Shown here piece by piece: positions 34,652-42,834 of a DNA stretch of 64,000 nucleotides. The stretch lies in NCBI RefSeq assembly GCF_002160895.1, contig NZ_NFLL01000002.1, forward strand, positions 247,147-311,146. The letters run 5' to 3'. A program made the translations under genes and the position numbers. Each line of letters starts with the position of its first letter. Positions within the stretch are counted from its first letter, which is position 1. This DNA comes from Faecalibacterium sp. An122 (GTDB lineage Bacteria > Bacillota > Clostridia > Oscillospirales > Ruminococcaceae). The notes under the pieces are model-generated. The model did not search any database. It saw only the letters and a list, made by a program, of their open reading frames with translations, and was not told where the DNA came from.

Positions 34652-35752
34652 TCAGGCCATGTCGACCAGCTGCTGATACAGGTCCTCCAGGCCCTTGGTG
34701 TTGTCGGTGATGACCTGGGCGCAGGCTTCCTGCCACTCGGTCTTGTCGGGGACGTCGACCACGTTGCAGCCCTCGGCTTTCAGCTCTTCCAGGACGCGGT
34801 TCTCCTCGTCCTCGGACAGGCTGGCGTTGAACTCCTGAGCGTACTTGCCGGCCTCCGTGATGCAGGCCTGCTGGTTGGCGGTCAGCTTGGCCCATGCGTT
34901 ATCGGTGATGACAACCTGCACGGCGCCCAGGGTGTGGCCGTCCAGGATCAGGTTGTTGGCCACTTCGGGGAAGGCGTTGGAAGCGTAGTTGGCGATGGGC
35001 TGCTCGGCGCCGTCCACAACGCCGGTCTGCAGCGCGGAGTACAGCTCGTTGAAGGAGACGACGGTGGGGGTGGCGCCCAGACCCTCGACCAGGCCGTTCA
35101 TGACGGGGTCATTGGAGACGCGCAGCTTCATGCCGGCCAGGTCGGCGATGCCGGCCACCGGATCGACGGTGAAGAAGTGGCGGAAGCCCTCCTCGCCGTA
35201 GAAGACGCCGCGGACGGGCAGGCCCAGCTCCTGGGGCTCGTTCAGGAAGTCGGGGGCGAGGTCGGAGTTGGCGAAGTTCCACCAGTGCTCGCGGGAGACA
35301 AAGGTATAAGGCAGGCTGAGCAGCATCGACTTCTGGCAGCCGTAGCTGGTCAGCGCGAAAGCCGAGATACGGGACAGGTCGATGGTGTCGCCGCCGGCCA
35401 GGATGTTGTCCAGGACGTCGTTTTCCGAGCCGAGCACGCCCGAAGCCTGCAGGTCGATGGTGATGGACCCGCCGGACAGCTCCTCAACCTTCTCCTTGAA
35501 AGCGGTAGCAGTCTGGCCGACGATGGTGTCCAGAGGGTTGACCTCAGCGTAAACCAGGGTGACAGCGGGATCGCTGGCGGCTGCAGCAGCGTCGCCGGCA
35601 GCTGCCGAGGAAGCAGTGCTGGTGGCCTGGGATGCAGCGGTGGAGCTGCTGGAAGAACCGCAGGCAGCCAGAACGCTGGCGGCGCCCACGATGCCTGCAC
35701 CCTTCAGAAAGGAGCGGCGGCTGATGGCACGATGCTCAAAATTGGATTTCAT
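34652..35752 (-). CDS. dctP: TRAP transporter substrate-binding lipoprotein DctP
   Basis: The 366-residue protein has a twin-arginine-like signal SRRSFLK and lipobox LAAC (Cys about 31), a Ser/Ala linker, then the DctP fold. The conserved Arg block 'GMKLRVSNDPVMNGLVEGLG' and 'TPTVVSFNELYSALQTGVVDG' are typical of C4-dicarboxylate/sugar-acid binding proteins. The ligand is probably a carboxylate because the conserved Arg is kept. It is the first gene of dctPQM and probably the regulated target of the neighbouring two-component system. Confidence 0.95.
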   Translation of the reverse strand: MKSNFEHRAISRRSFLKGAGIVGAASVLAACGSSSSSTAASQATSTASSAAAGDAAAAASDPAVTLVYAEVNPLDTIVGQTATAFKEKVEELSGGSITIDLQASGVLGSENDVLDNILAGGDTIDLSRISAFALTSYGCQKSMLLSLPYTFVSREHWWNFANSDLAPDFLNEPQELGLPVRGVFYGEEGFRHFFTVDPVAGIADLAGMKLRVSNDPVMNGLVEGLGATPTVVSFNELYSALQTGVVDGAEQPIANYASNAFPEVANNLILDGHTLGAVQVVITDNAWAKLTANQQACITEAGKYAQEFNASLSEDEENRVLEELKAEGCNVVDVPDKTEWQEACAQVITDNTKGLEDLYQQLVDMA

Positions 35753-35865
35753 AGTTGTTTTCCTCCCTTTATGTTTCCTTCTCAGGATGGGAACGGCATT
35801 TACAGGTTTTGCCGGCTCCCATCACCGCGCAGATGCACGCGGCGGCCAATCCAGTCAGTGACTTC

Positions 35866-35894
35866 AATTTAATATTTTCTTCATGAATCTGCAA
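35866..35894 (-). promoter_or_regulatory. Candidate dctP promoter
   Basis: On the minus strand TTGCAG (35889-35894) and TAAATT (35866-35871) are 17 bases apart; the leader would be about 110 nt. The surrounding 35753-35980 is AT-rich and has no gene. Confidence 0.45.
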
Positions 35895-35984
35895 GGGGTT
35901 TGAAAAAATATACTGGTTTTTGAAAGGAATTGCGAATGCTTTTTGTGCTTATTTTCTATTTTTGGCTCAACTTTTTGTACAAAA

Positions 35985-36016
35985 CAGGAAAACCGGGCTG
36001 CCCTTGGGCAGCCCGG
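35985..36016 (-). terminator. Terminator of the TRAP sensor operon
   Basis: On the minus strand the 10-bp stem CCGGGCTGCC/GGCAGCCCGG is followed by TTTTCCTGTTTT, 43 bp after the DctP-like gene. Confidence 0.85.
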
Positions 36017-36058
36017 CTGGTACAATCTTTTTCAGCTTTCCGATGCGGGAAGAACCGC

Positions 36059-37084
36059 TCAGGCGGCCTCCTGAATCTTGCGGATGATCTTCTCCTGGTC
36101 GGCGTATTCCTCGTAGATGGGGGCCACCGCCTCCCGGAAGCGGCGCAGTTCGGCGTCGGACAAAGAGGTCACCGTCACGCCGGCCTCCCGCATCTTGGCC
36201 TCCGACTCGGCCTCGGCCTGTTTCCACAGTTCCCGCTCCAGCAGCCCCGCCTGGCGGGCGCAGTCCTCCACAATGGAAGGGTAGGAGGGGTCCAGGTCGG
36301 CCAGCTTCTTCATGGCCTCGGCGCTGGCCAGCATCAGTTCGGGAATGCGGGTGTGGCCGTCCAGCAGCATATACTTGGCCACCTCGTAGTGGCCGGTATA
36401 GTCGTAGCTGGGCCAGTTGTTTTCGGCTCCGTCGATGTCCTCCTTGGCCAGGGTGCTGTAGACGTCGTCGTAGGCCAGACGCACCGGAACCGCCCCCAGA
36501 TCCTGGATGATCTCCTCCATCAGGCTGGATTCCGCCACCCGGATGTACAGGCCCTTCAGGTCGTCCAGACTGGTCACCGGCTCGTTGGTGTAAAAATGCC
36601 GGATGCCCGCGTCAAACCAGGTCAGGGCGGTCAGGCCGATGGAGTCCTGAATGGAGGCCAGAAAGGTCTCCCCGATGGGGCCGTCCAGCACCCGCCACAT
36701 GTGGTCGCTGTCCTTATAGAGGAAGGGGAGCTGCAGGACGTACAGTTCCGGCATGAATTCACCCAGGGACATGACCGAAATGCGGGAAAAGTCGATGCCG
36801 CCATATTCCATTTGCTCCACCACGCTGTCCTCGCTGCCCAGAACGCCGTCGCTGTAGACCCGGATCTGGACCCGGCCGCCGGTTTTCTCCTCCACCAGAT
36901 CGGCAAAGGCGTAGGCGGCCTCGGTGGTGGGGTAGCCCTCGGGCTGGTTTTCGGCGTAGCGCAGGATCAGATCAGGCATGTCCTTGGCGTCGGCGGCAGG
37001 GTCCGGCGTGGTGATGGCCAGTACCAGGCCAAAGAGAAGGACCGCCGCAATGGCCAGCAGCGCCAAATGCCACCGCCGCATCAT
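36059..37084 (-). CDS. DctP-like binding protein of a sensory system
   Basis: This 341-residue protein belongs to the TRAP DctP family but has an N-terminal signal/anchor (about 6-25) without a lipobox Cys. Conserved blocks include 'YPTTEAAYAFADLVEEKTGGRV', of which AAYAFADLVEEKTGGRV is diagnostic, and 'LKGLYIRVAESSLMEEIIQDL' with the ligand Arg. It is co-transcribed with a YesM kinase and a YesN regulator (overlap of 4 bp with the regulator), not with the permeases. The likely role is to present ligand to the kinase; a second uptake binding protein is the alternative. Confidence 0.88.
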   Translation of the reverse strand: MMRRWHLALLAIAAVLLFGLVLAITTPDPAADAKDMPDLILRYAENQPEGYPTTEAAYAFADLVEEKTGGRVQIRVYSDGVLGSEDSVVEQMEYGGIDFSRISVMSLGEFMPELYVLQLPFLYKDSDHMWRVLDGPIGETFLASIQDSIGLTALTWFDAGIRHFYTNEPVTSLDDLKGLYIRVAESSLMEEIIQDLGAVPVRLAYDDVYSTLAKEDIDGAENNWPSYDYTGHYEVAKYMLLDGHTRIPELMLASAEAMKKLADLDPSYPSIVEDCARQAGLLERELWKQAEAESEAKMREAGVTVTSLSDAELRRFREAVAPIYEEYADQEKIIRKIQEAA

Positions 37085-37881
37085 GGAGCCTGCTCCTTGT
37101 GGCGGCGGGCGGCCTCCCGCCGGTACTGGGTGGGGGTCAGGCCGGTCTTTTTCTTGAAAGCCCGGGCAAAATAGCTGGCGTCCTCATAGCCTACCATGCC
37201 GGCCACCTCGGCGGTGGGGCGCAGCGGGTCGGTCAGCAGCTCACAGGCCGCCTGGATGCGCACCTCGGTGAGGTAATCCAGAAAGCCGATGTGCTGATAT
37301 TTTTTGAACTGGGTGGACAGATAGGCCGGGCTGATGGACAGGATGTCGGCCACGCTGTCCAGGGACAGCTCGTACATGTAATTCTCCCGCAGGTATTTCT
37401 TCACCTGGGCCATCAGCTGGCCCATCTGGGTGTTCTGGACGTCGCTGTCCTCGTCCTCGGGGGTCTGTTCCACCGCTGCCGGCGCCAGATCCGTCAGCCG
37501 CCGCTCCACCTCAATCTGGGACAGAGCCCGCCGGATGGCGGCCTCGGCCTCGTCGGGCACCACCGGCTTGAGGATGTAGCCGCAGGCCCCCAGCCGCATG
37601 GCCTCGTAGGCGTACTGGAACAGGCCGTAGGCCGTCACAAAAATGATTTTGCACCCGGGCAGCCGGGCCAGAATGGTCCGGGCCGCATCCAGTCCGTTGA
37701 CGCCCGGCATTTCAATGTCCATCAGGATCAGTTCAGCCCCCAGAAGCAGGGCTGTGTCCACCGCCCGGCGGCCGTTGTCGGCGGTGTGGATTTCCACCTC
37801 GTGCTCAAAGCGGCGGGATACCAGGTCGGCCAGGACTTCCCGCTCCATCGCCTCGTCGTCGGCGATCAGGATTTTATACAT
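37081..37881 (-). CDS. YesN-type response regulator with AraC DNA-binding domain
   Basis: The 266-residue protein has a receiver domain (1-120) with acidic pocket D8/D9, phospho-acceptor Asp in 'LILMDIEMPG' and Lys in 'ILKPV'. A linker (about 125-150) leads to an AraC/XylS double helix-turn-helix (about 160-260) ending in 'FKKKTGLTPTQYRREA'. It overlaps the kinase gene by 8 bp and the DctP-like gene by 4 bp. It probably activates the dctPQM promoter next door. Confidence 0.94.
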   Translation of the reverse strand: MYKILIADDEAMEREVLADLVSRRFEHEVEIHTADNGRRAVDTALLLGAELILMDIEMPGVNGLDAARTILARLPGCKIIFVTAYGLFQYAYEAMRLGACGYILKPVVPDEAEAAIRRALSQIEVERRLTDLAPAAVEQTPEDEDSDVQNTQMGQLMAQVKKYLRENYMYELSLDSVADILSISPAYLSTQFKKYQHIGFLDYLTEVRIQAACELLTDPLRPTAEVAGMVGYEDASYFARAFKKKTGLTPTQYRREAARRHKEQAP

Positions 37882-39394
37882 CGTCGCGCTCCTCCTCCGG
37901 TTCGATCAAGGGCAAAAACAGCACCGCCCGGGTGCCGTGGCTGGGGGATGTGTGCAGGTACAGGCGGCCCGGCGGGTCCAGCAGCCGCAGCCGGGCGGCC
38001 ACGTTGCTCAACCCGATGTGCTCGCCCGTCTCGGGCACTTCGTGCAGCCGGCCCCGCACTTTCTGCAGGGCGGCGCGGTCCATTCCCACGCCGTCGTCCC
38101 GCACCGCAATGTACAGCAGACGGTACCGGGGCAGACGCCGGATCACGATTTGCACCGTGCCGCCGGTTTCCCGCGGAATGATGCCGTGTTTGAAGGCGTT
38201 TTCCACCAGCGGCTGGACAATGAAGGACGGGACCATGGTTTCGGTCAGGTCGATGTCGTCGGCTATGTGCCAGGTCAGATGCACCCGGTCCCCGAACCGC
38301 ACATGGTAGATGGCGAAAAATTCCTCGATGATGCGCACCTCGCGGGAGAGGGGAACCTGCAAATCATTGCTGGCCAGACTGTACCGCAGCAGCTGGGACA
38401 GGGCAGTGATCAGGGTGCGGGTGCGGGGGGCCTTTTCTTCGTCCGAAACCCGCAGAATGACGCCCAAAGTGTTGAACAGGAAATGCGGGTCGATCTGGCT
38501 GCGCAGATGCTGCAGCCGGGCCCGCTCCACTGTGTTCTGCAGCTCCAGGGCCTCGGTTTCCCGGCGGTGGAGCTGGCGCTCAATCTCGTTTTTCTCCTGC
38601 AGGGTCTTGACCTGCCGGTCCATGGAGTGCTTCATCCAGTTGAACGCGCCGGCCAGCTGGCCGATCTCGTCGCCCGCCTGGGCCACCACCACGTCGGGGG
38701 TGTCAAAGTCGCCCTGGCCGATGGCCCGGGAGGCCACAATCATCTGCTGGACCGGGTCCAGCAGCCGCAGCACCGAATACACCACCAGCGCGCCAAAGGC
38801 CAGGCAGAGCAGGGAAGCCACCGTCTGCATGGCCTTGATCTGTTCGTTTTGGGCCGAGAGAAGGGTGTAGGTGCTCTGGCCCTCGCTGATGGCGGTCTGG
38901 AGCAGCTGGCCGGTGTACTGCTGCAGATAGTGCCCGCAAACTGCAATTTCGGTGTAATATAAGCTGGCCGCCGCGATGGCGTCGCCGGTCTTGAGCAGGG
39001 CGGCCATCCGGTCCATCAGGACATCGTAGTTGGCGTAGGTGGTGCGTACCGCCTGGGCCAGAAGGTATTGTTCCTCGCCCACCTCGGCCAGGTCGCCGTC
39101 GATGTGCCGCAGCCAGGCGTCCGCCGTGGTGGAGCCGCTCTGAAGCACCTGGGCCAGGGCGGTGAGGTCGCCGTTTTCCCAGCGGAAACTCTCCAGCGCC
39201 GTGAGCTGACTCTCGATGCCGCTGGAAAACTGGCTGATGGAATGGAAGTTGCCGGTCTGACGGTCCAGCTGGTCCAGAATCACGTTGGACTGATAGTGAT
39301 TGACATAGAGCTGCACCAGCAGCGCTGCGAAAAATGCCGCGAAGAACAGCAGGATTCGCCCTTTCAGGGAGATGTGCCGCTGGAACCAGTGCAT
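37874..39394 (-). CDS. YesM-type sensor histidine kinase
   Basis: The 506-residue protein has two membrane segments (about 12-30 and 190-210) flanking an extracytoplasmic helical sensor domain. A HAMP region (about 211-265) follows, then the His_kinase block with phospho-acceptor His in 'RSQIDPHFLFNTLG', and a HATPase domain with 'PLVENAFKHGI' and 'DDGVGMD'. It pairs with the overlapping YesN regulator. The extracytoplasmic domain likely senses the DctP-like protein or its ligand. A promoter lies at 39424. Confidence 0.94.
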   Translation of the reverse strand: MHWFQRHISLKGRILLFFAAFFAALLVQLYVNHYQSNVILDQLDRQTGNFHSISQFSSGIESQLTALESFRWENGDLTALAQVLQSGSTTADAWLRHIDGDLAEVGEEQYLLAQAVRTTYANYDVLMDRMAALLKTGDAIAAASLYYTEIAVCGHYLQQYTGQLLQTAISEGQSTYTLLSAQNEQIKAMQTVASLLCLAFGALVVYSVLRLLDPVQQMIVASRAIGQGDFDTPDVVVAQAGDEIGQLAGAFNWMKHSMDRQVKTLQEKNEIERQLHRRETEALELQNTVERARLQHLRSQIDPHFLFNTLGVILRVSDEEKAPRTRTLITALSQLLRYSLASNDLQVPLSREVRIIEEFFAIYHVRFGDRVHLTWHIADDIDLTETMVPSFIVQPLVENAFKHGIIPRETGGTVQIVIRRLPRYRLLYIAVRDDGVGMDRAALQKVRGRLHEVPETGEHIGLSNVAARLRLLDPPGRLYLHTSPSHGTRAVLFLPLIEPEEERDDV

Positions 39395-39423
39395 GGGGCG
39401 CCTCCTTTGTTAAATGATGTTTT

Positions 39424-39452
39424 ATTATACAATACCGTCAAAAAATCTGCAA
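39424..39452 (-). promoter_or_regulatory. Promoter of the TRAP sensor operon
   Basis: On the minus strand TTGCAG (39447-39452) and TATAAT (39424-39429), 17-base spacer, 30 nt before the kinase start. Confidence 0.8.
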
Positions 39453-39477
39453 GCCCAATCAAAATGCCCGGTCTGCC

Positions 39478-39506
39478 TTGCAGCCGGGCCGGTGAAATGG
39501 TATCAT
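39478..39506 (+). promoter_or_regulatory. Promoter of the YcxB-like gene
   Basis: TTGCAG (39478-39483) and TATCAT (39501-39506), 17-base spacer; divergent from the sensor operon promoter. Confidence 0.7.
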
Positions 39507-39537
39507 AAAAGAAAACAAAGACCCCGGAGGTAACCCT

Positions 39538-40095
39538 ATGTCTGGCAAAAATACCGTCCTGTCGGTCCCGGTCCAGCTGGATACGGGCATGTTTCGTGAT
39601 TTCGCCTTGTTCGATGTGCTCCAGCGCCAGAAACGGTGGAAGCGGCCCCTGCTTTTTGCAGTGCTTATGCTGGCTTTTGCGGCCATCTGCTTCAGTCAGG
39701 TGGGCGTGCGGGAAGGCGCGGCCCTGCTGGGCGGCGTCCTCACGGCGGTGGCTCTGGGCCTGCCGCTGGTGTATTTTGGGATGTTCTTCCGCTCGGTGAG
39801 CCTGCAGGCCAAAAAGATGGGCCTGTCCACCCCCAAGTCGGTGTACCGTGTGGAGCTGGGCCCCGACGGCGTCGGCATGTGGCCGGCGGGCCAGCAGGAC
39901 AAGGCCCAGCCCGCTGCCTCCCACGACTGGGAGAGCGTGTACGGCGCCTGGCGCACCGCCCAGGCCGTCTATCTTTACATCAACGCCACCCATGCCTATC
40001 TGCTGCCGGCGGAGGAAATCCCCGGCGGGACGGACGCGGCCTGGACTCTGCTGGGCGAACATCTGCCCGCAGAAAAATTGCACGTAACCCGCTGA
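39538..40095 (+). CDS. YcxB-like membrane protein
   Basis: The 185-residue protein has two adjacent membrane segments (about 36-54 and 61-84) and a soluble C-terminal part with 'DWESVYGAWRTAQAVYLYI' and 'YLLPAEEIP'. This pattern matches the YcxB-like family, whose function is unknown. A CCGGAGG site precedes the ATG. A cupin gene follows after 16 bp, probably in the same transcript. Confidence 0.65.
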   Translation: MSGKNTVLSVPVQLDTGMFRDFALFDVLQRQKRWKRPLLFAVLMLAFAAICFSQVGVREGAALLGGVLTAVALGLPLVYFGMFFRSVSLQAKKMGLSTPKSVYRVELGPDGVGMWPAGQQDKAQPAASHDWESVYGAWRTAQAVYLYINATHAYLLPAEEIPGGTDAAWTLLGEHLPAEKLHVTR

Positions 40096-40111
40096 AAAGG
40101 AGGCTTTTGCC

Positions 40112-40456
40112 ATGGAAAAACAGCATCAAAACCAGGTGTGGGTTCCCCACAGTGAAACCCTGCCCGAACCCGCAGGGGAGGGGGTCACCCGCCGCGTGCT
40201 GGCCTACGGCCCCGAGCTGATGTGTGTGGAGAACACCTTTGCCGAGGGCGCAGTGGGGGCACTCCACAGCCACCCCCACACCCAGATCACCTATGTGGTG
40301 TCGGGCCGCTTCCGGTTCACCATCGGGGATACCACCCGGGAAGTGGGCCCCGGCGACACCATGCTAAAACAGGACGGAGTGCGCCACGGCTGCGTCTGCC
40401 TGGAGCCAGGCATCCTGCTGGATATCTTCACCCCCATGCGGGAGGACTTTGTCTGA
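40112..40456 (+). CDS. Small cupin-domain protein
   Basis: This 114-residue single-domain cupin shows motif 1 'HSHPHTQITYVVSGRFRF' with metal-type His residues and motif 2 'GPGDTMLKQDGVRHGC'. Such proteins bind metal ions and may be isomerases or sugar-binding regulators; the substrate is unknown. AAGGAGG precedes the ATG. A strong terminator follows at 40486. Confidence 0.88.
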   Translation: MEKQHQNQVWVPHSETLPEPAGEGVTRRVLAYGPELMCVENTFAEGAVGALHSHPHTQITYVVSGRFRFTIGDTTREVGPGDTMLKQDGVRHGCVCLEPGILLDIFTPMREDFV

Positions 40457-40485
40457 CCCGGGGTCTTTGCCTGAACGAAAAAACC

Positions 40486-40519
40486 GAGAGCCGCAGCGTT
40501 TGCCGCTGCGGCTCTCTTT
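40486..40519 (+). terminator. Terminator of the cupin gene
   Basis: 13-bp stem GAGAGCCGCAGCG/CGCTGCGGCTCTC followed by TTTG. Confidence 0.8.
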
Positions 40520-40554
40520 GCGTGCCAGGGTCCTGCTTTTGGCCGAATGACGCG

Positions 40555-40607
40555 AAAAAAGGCAGCAAGCAGGCGCCCGTGCGGATGCAGGGCGCCTGCT
40601 TGCTGCC
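40555..40607 (-). terminator. Terminator of the agr operon
   Basis: A perfect 17-bp stem (40561-40577 with 40591-40607, arm GGCAGCAAGCAGGCGCC) is followed by TTTTTTCGCG on the minus strand, 50 bp after agrD. Confidence 0.92.
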
Positions 40608-40659
40608 CTTTCGGACAGACCAAAAGAATCTATATTGGAAGCTTTAGAAGATGTCGTTC

Positions 40660-40821
40660 TTACTGCTCGTCCTTGTCAACGGGCTTTTCTTCTGCGGCAT
40701 GCTCGCAGACGGGACGCTCGGGCTGATAGATGATGCCTGCACAGCTGGGAGGCCAACCAAACCGCTCCTCAATGATGAACTGGGACAGCAATTTCTTGCC
40801 TGCATTTTCCAGGTGATTCAT
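40660..40821 (-). CDS. agrD: AgrD-like cyclic autoinducing peptide precursor
   Basis: The 53-residue precursor has the three AgrD parts: an amphipathic N-terminal helix (about 1-22), a core around 'WPPSCAGIIYQPERP', and an acidic tail. The ring-forming Cys is C27. The Cys-x-Gly-x-x-Tyr-x-Pro-x-x-Pro pattern is typical of clostridial AgrD, and the mature thiolactone probably ends near Ile31 or Tyr32. It starts 4 bp after the agrB stop with GGAGG upstream. An in-frame Met further upstream lies within agrB and is not used. Confidence 0.88.
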   Translation of the reverse strand: MNHLENAGKKLLSQFIIEERFGWPPSCAGIIYQPERPVCEHAAEEKPVDKDEQ

Positions 40822-40825
40822 ACAC

Positions 40826-41410
40826 TTAACCTCCATACATCTTTTGCTTGAGTTGTTCAATCCATACAAGCAGCACACTGATTAAAACGCTGTAAAAGCT
40901 GAAAACCAGGACCTGCCGTATTCCCAGAATGAAAGTAACGCCCTGCACCAGCAAAACGCCGAGGAGAATCCCGTTTTTCTTCCGGATATTCGCCTGAACT
41001 ACCTCCGTCTCAAAATGCAGCTGCGGGGGATAAATCGGAGGGAGCAGGAACGCGATGGCCAGCACCGCCAGATCCAAACCCCATACGGCGTATGGGCTCG
41101 CATGCAGCAGGGCGGGCCCCAGCAGAAACAAGACCAGCAGGGTCATGGCTGTGGTCATGGACAGACAGAGCCAGGCATAGGGCGCATGCCACCCGCCGAT
41201 GCGGCTGCGCAGTAGGTACAGGGGCAGCATAAAGACCCAGACGTTCACAAACTGACCGGACAAAATAGAGCAAACCAGAAGAATCAGAAGAAAACAGACC
41301 TGAAGCAGCTTCTTTTCCACTACATACAGGCACCAGGGAGCATTGCTTTCTTCCACCCAGTTGCGGGCTACAAAATACGCTGTAATGCGGGATGAAATCG
41401 TATGCAGCAT
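40826..41410 (-). CDS. agrB: AgrB peptidase/processing membrane protein
   Basis: The 194-residue protein has about five membrane segments. The catalytic pair of AgrB is present as H75 and C82 in 'RIGGWHAPYAWLCLS', with the same spacing as S. aureus H77/C84. It cuts the AgrD tail and forms the thiolactone. It precedes agrD directly. LytTR-type direct repeats lie upstream at 41469-41499, so its expression is probably self-amplified by the response regulator. Confidence 0.93.
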   Translation of the reverse strand: MLHTISSRITAYFVARNWVEESNAPWCLYVVEKKLLQVCFLLILLVCSILSGQFVNVWVFMLPLYLLRSRIGGWHAPYAWLCLSMTTAMTLLVLFLLGPALLHASPYAVWGLDLAVLAIAFLLPPIYPPQLHFETEVVQANIRKKNGILLGVLLVQGVTFILGIRQVLVFSFYSVLISVLLVWIEQLKQKMYGG

Positions 41411-41468
41411 AAGGTGCCCTCTTTCTTTTTTACAAATTTACCATATTTTCTCCGTGAGGTGTGAGTTA

Positions 41469-41499
41469 TGCAGTGAGATAGGCGTTTTTTGCAGTGAAA
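41469..41499 (-). promoter_or_regulatory. LytTR-type direct repeats upstream of agrBD
   Basis: Two copies of (T/C)(T/C)CACTGCA on the minus strand (plus-strand TGCAGTGAGA at 41469-41478 and TGCAGTGAAA at 41490-41499) are 21 bp apart, two helical turns. This is the spacing of AgrA-like sites. They lie 60-90 bp before the agrB start. Confidence 0.7.
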
Positions 41500-41520
41500 C
41501 AGGAGAAATGAGCTGAAAAG

Positions 41521-42834
41521 TCAGGGGATCTGTGCGGAAAAGCAGAACATCCGGTCGGATTCCCGGTAGGAAAAGGCGAAAACCGCGCCCGACTGGTTCA
41601 GGATGTTCATGACCGTCCGCAGGCCGTAGCCGTGTTCCTTTGAGCGGTAGGGAGAGACCACCACCTGGTTGTCCAGTATTTTGACGGGAACGGCGGTGGT
41701 GTTTTCGATGTACAGAAAGCTGCCGTCCTCGGTGACCTGCATTTTGACGGTGATGGTCCGGGGCTGGCCCTCCGGGATTTTATCACAGGCCTCGATGGCG
41801 TTGTCGATCAGATTGGAGAGGAGCACCACCAGATAGGTGTCGTCCAGGGAAAAACAGGTCAGGTCATCCAGCTGCATGGAAAATTCGATGTCCTTCTCCC
41901 GGGCCAGACTGTATTTCTGGCTGAACAGAACATCCGCCACCTGCCGGCCGGTTTTCACGATCAAGGGGCTTTTGGTGCTGGTCTGCAGGAGGGACTGGAC
42001 GTAGGACAGCAGCTTGCTGTCCGGGGCTTCGTGTTCCGCCAGGCCGCAGATCACCGACAGCTGATTCTGGAAGTCGTGGGTCATCTTGCGCTGGCTCCGG
42101 TATGCGTCCGACCAGGCCGCAATGACTTCGTTTTGGGCCTTGATGTTGTGCTGTAAGATGATGTTGTCCTGGCGGAGCTGCTCCTGCTGGTTCAGGTGAC
42201 TCAGGAAGGCCACGGCGAACAGATTCATGGCCAGAAGCCCGACGGTGCACAGCAGCAGCTCTTTGGCCACAAAGGGGACGGTGCAGTAAATGCGCCACAG
42301 AAAAATGGCAATGGACAGGGACATGGCGGGGAAGATAAATATTTTCAGCCAGTTTTGCCAGGTGGTGTTGTCAAACTGGAAATGACGCCGGACAAACACC
42401 CGGAACCCCATGACGGCAAACAGGTCTAGCAGTTTGGCGAAATAGCCGAACAGATAGTATGCGTAGGGGTCCTGGAACTGGGGATGAAGATGGACGCCCG
42501 ACAGAAACGAGAGGCCAAGGATGAACAGATTGTCCGCCACCGTTATAAAGGAAAGAAACAGGGTGGAAGCTACGGCGCTTTTGACCAGCGACGCGGAAAA
42601 CGTCTTGTAAATCCATACGGTATCTATGCAGGCCAGCACGGATATTTTTAGAAAGGTGTTCCAGTCCGAAAAGGCCAGGCCGATGCTGTTGAGCAGCACC
42701 AAAAACAGAACCGAAAGGACGAACGGAACGCCCTGAAATTTCTTGGTAAAAAAGATCTCGCACAAAAATACCAGAGAGATATTTTCGGTGAAAATCAGGA
42801 AGATGTTCAGCAGGTTGTAGATCAGCTCATTCAT
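41521..42834 (-). CDS. agrC: AgrC-type sensor histidine kinase (GHKL family)
   Basis: The 437-residue protein has six or seven membrane segments (1-215) forming the peptide receptor. A cytoplasmic coiled segment and phospho-acceptor His in 'QRKMTHDFQNQLSVI' follow, then a GHKL ATPase with 'LSNLIDNAIEAC' and 'HGYGLRTV'. This is the AgrC layout. It overlaps the response regulator by 4 bp (ATGA). The agrBD pair lies 110 bp downstream behind its own putative regulator sites. Confidence 0.92.
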   Translation of the reverse strand: MNELIYNLLNIFLIFTENISLVFLCEIFFTKKFQGVPFVLSVLFLVLLNSIGLAFSDWNTFLKISVLACIDTVWIYKTFSASLVKSAVASTLFLSFITVADNLFILGLSFLSGVHLHPQFQDPYAYYLFGYFAKLLDLFAVMGFRVFVRRHFQFDNTTWQNWLKIFIFPAMSLSIAIFLWRIYCTVPFVAKELLLCTVGLLAMNLFAVAFLSHLNQQEQLRQDNIILQHNIKAQNEVIAAWSDAYRSQRKMTHDFQNQLSVICGLAEHEAPDSKLLSYVQSLLQTSTKSPLIVKTGRQVADVLFSQKYSLAREKDIEFSMQLDDLTCFSLDDTYLVVLLSNLIDNAIEACDKIPEGQPRTITVKMQVTEDGSFLYIENTTAVPVKILDNQVVVSPYRSKEHGYGLRTVMNILNQSGAVFAFSYRESDRMFCFSAQIP

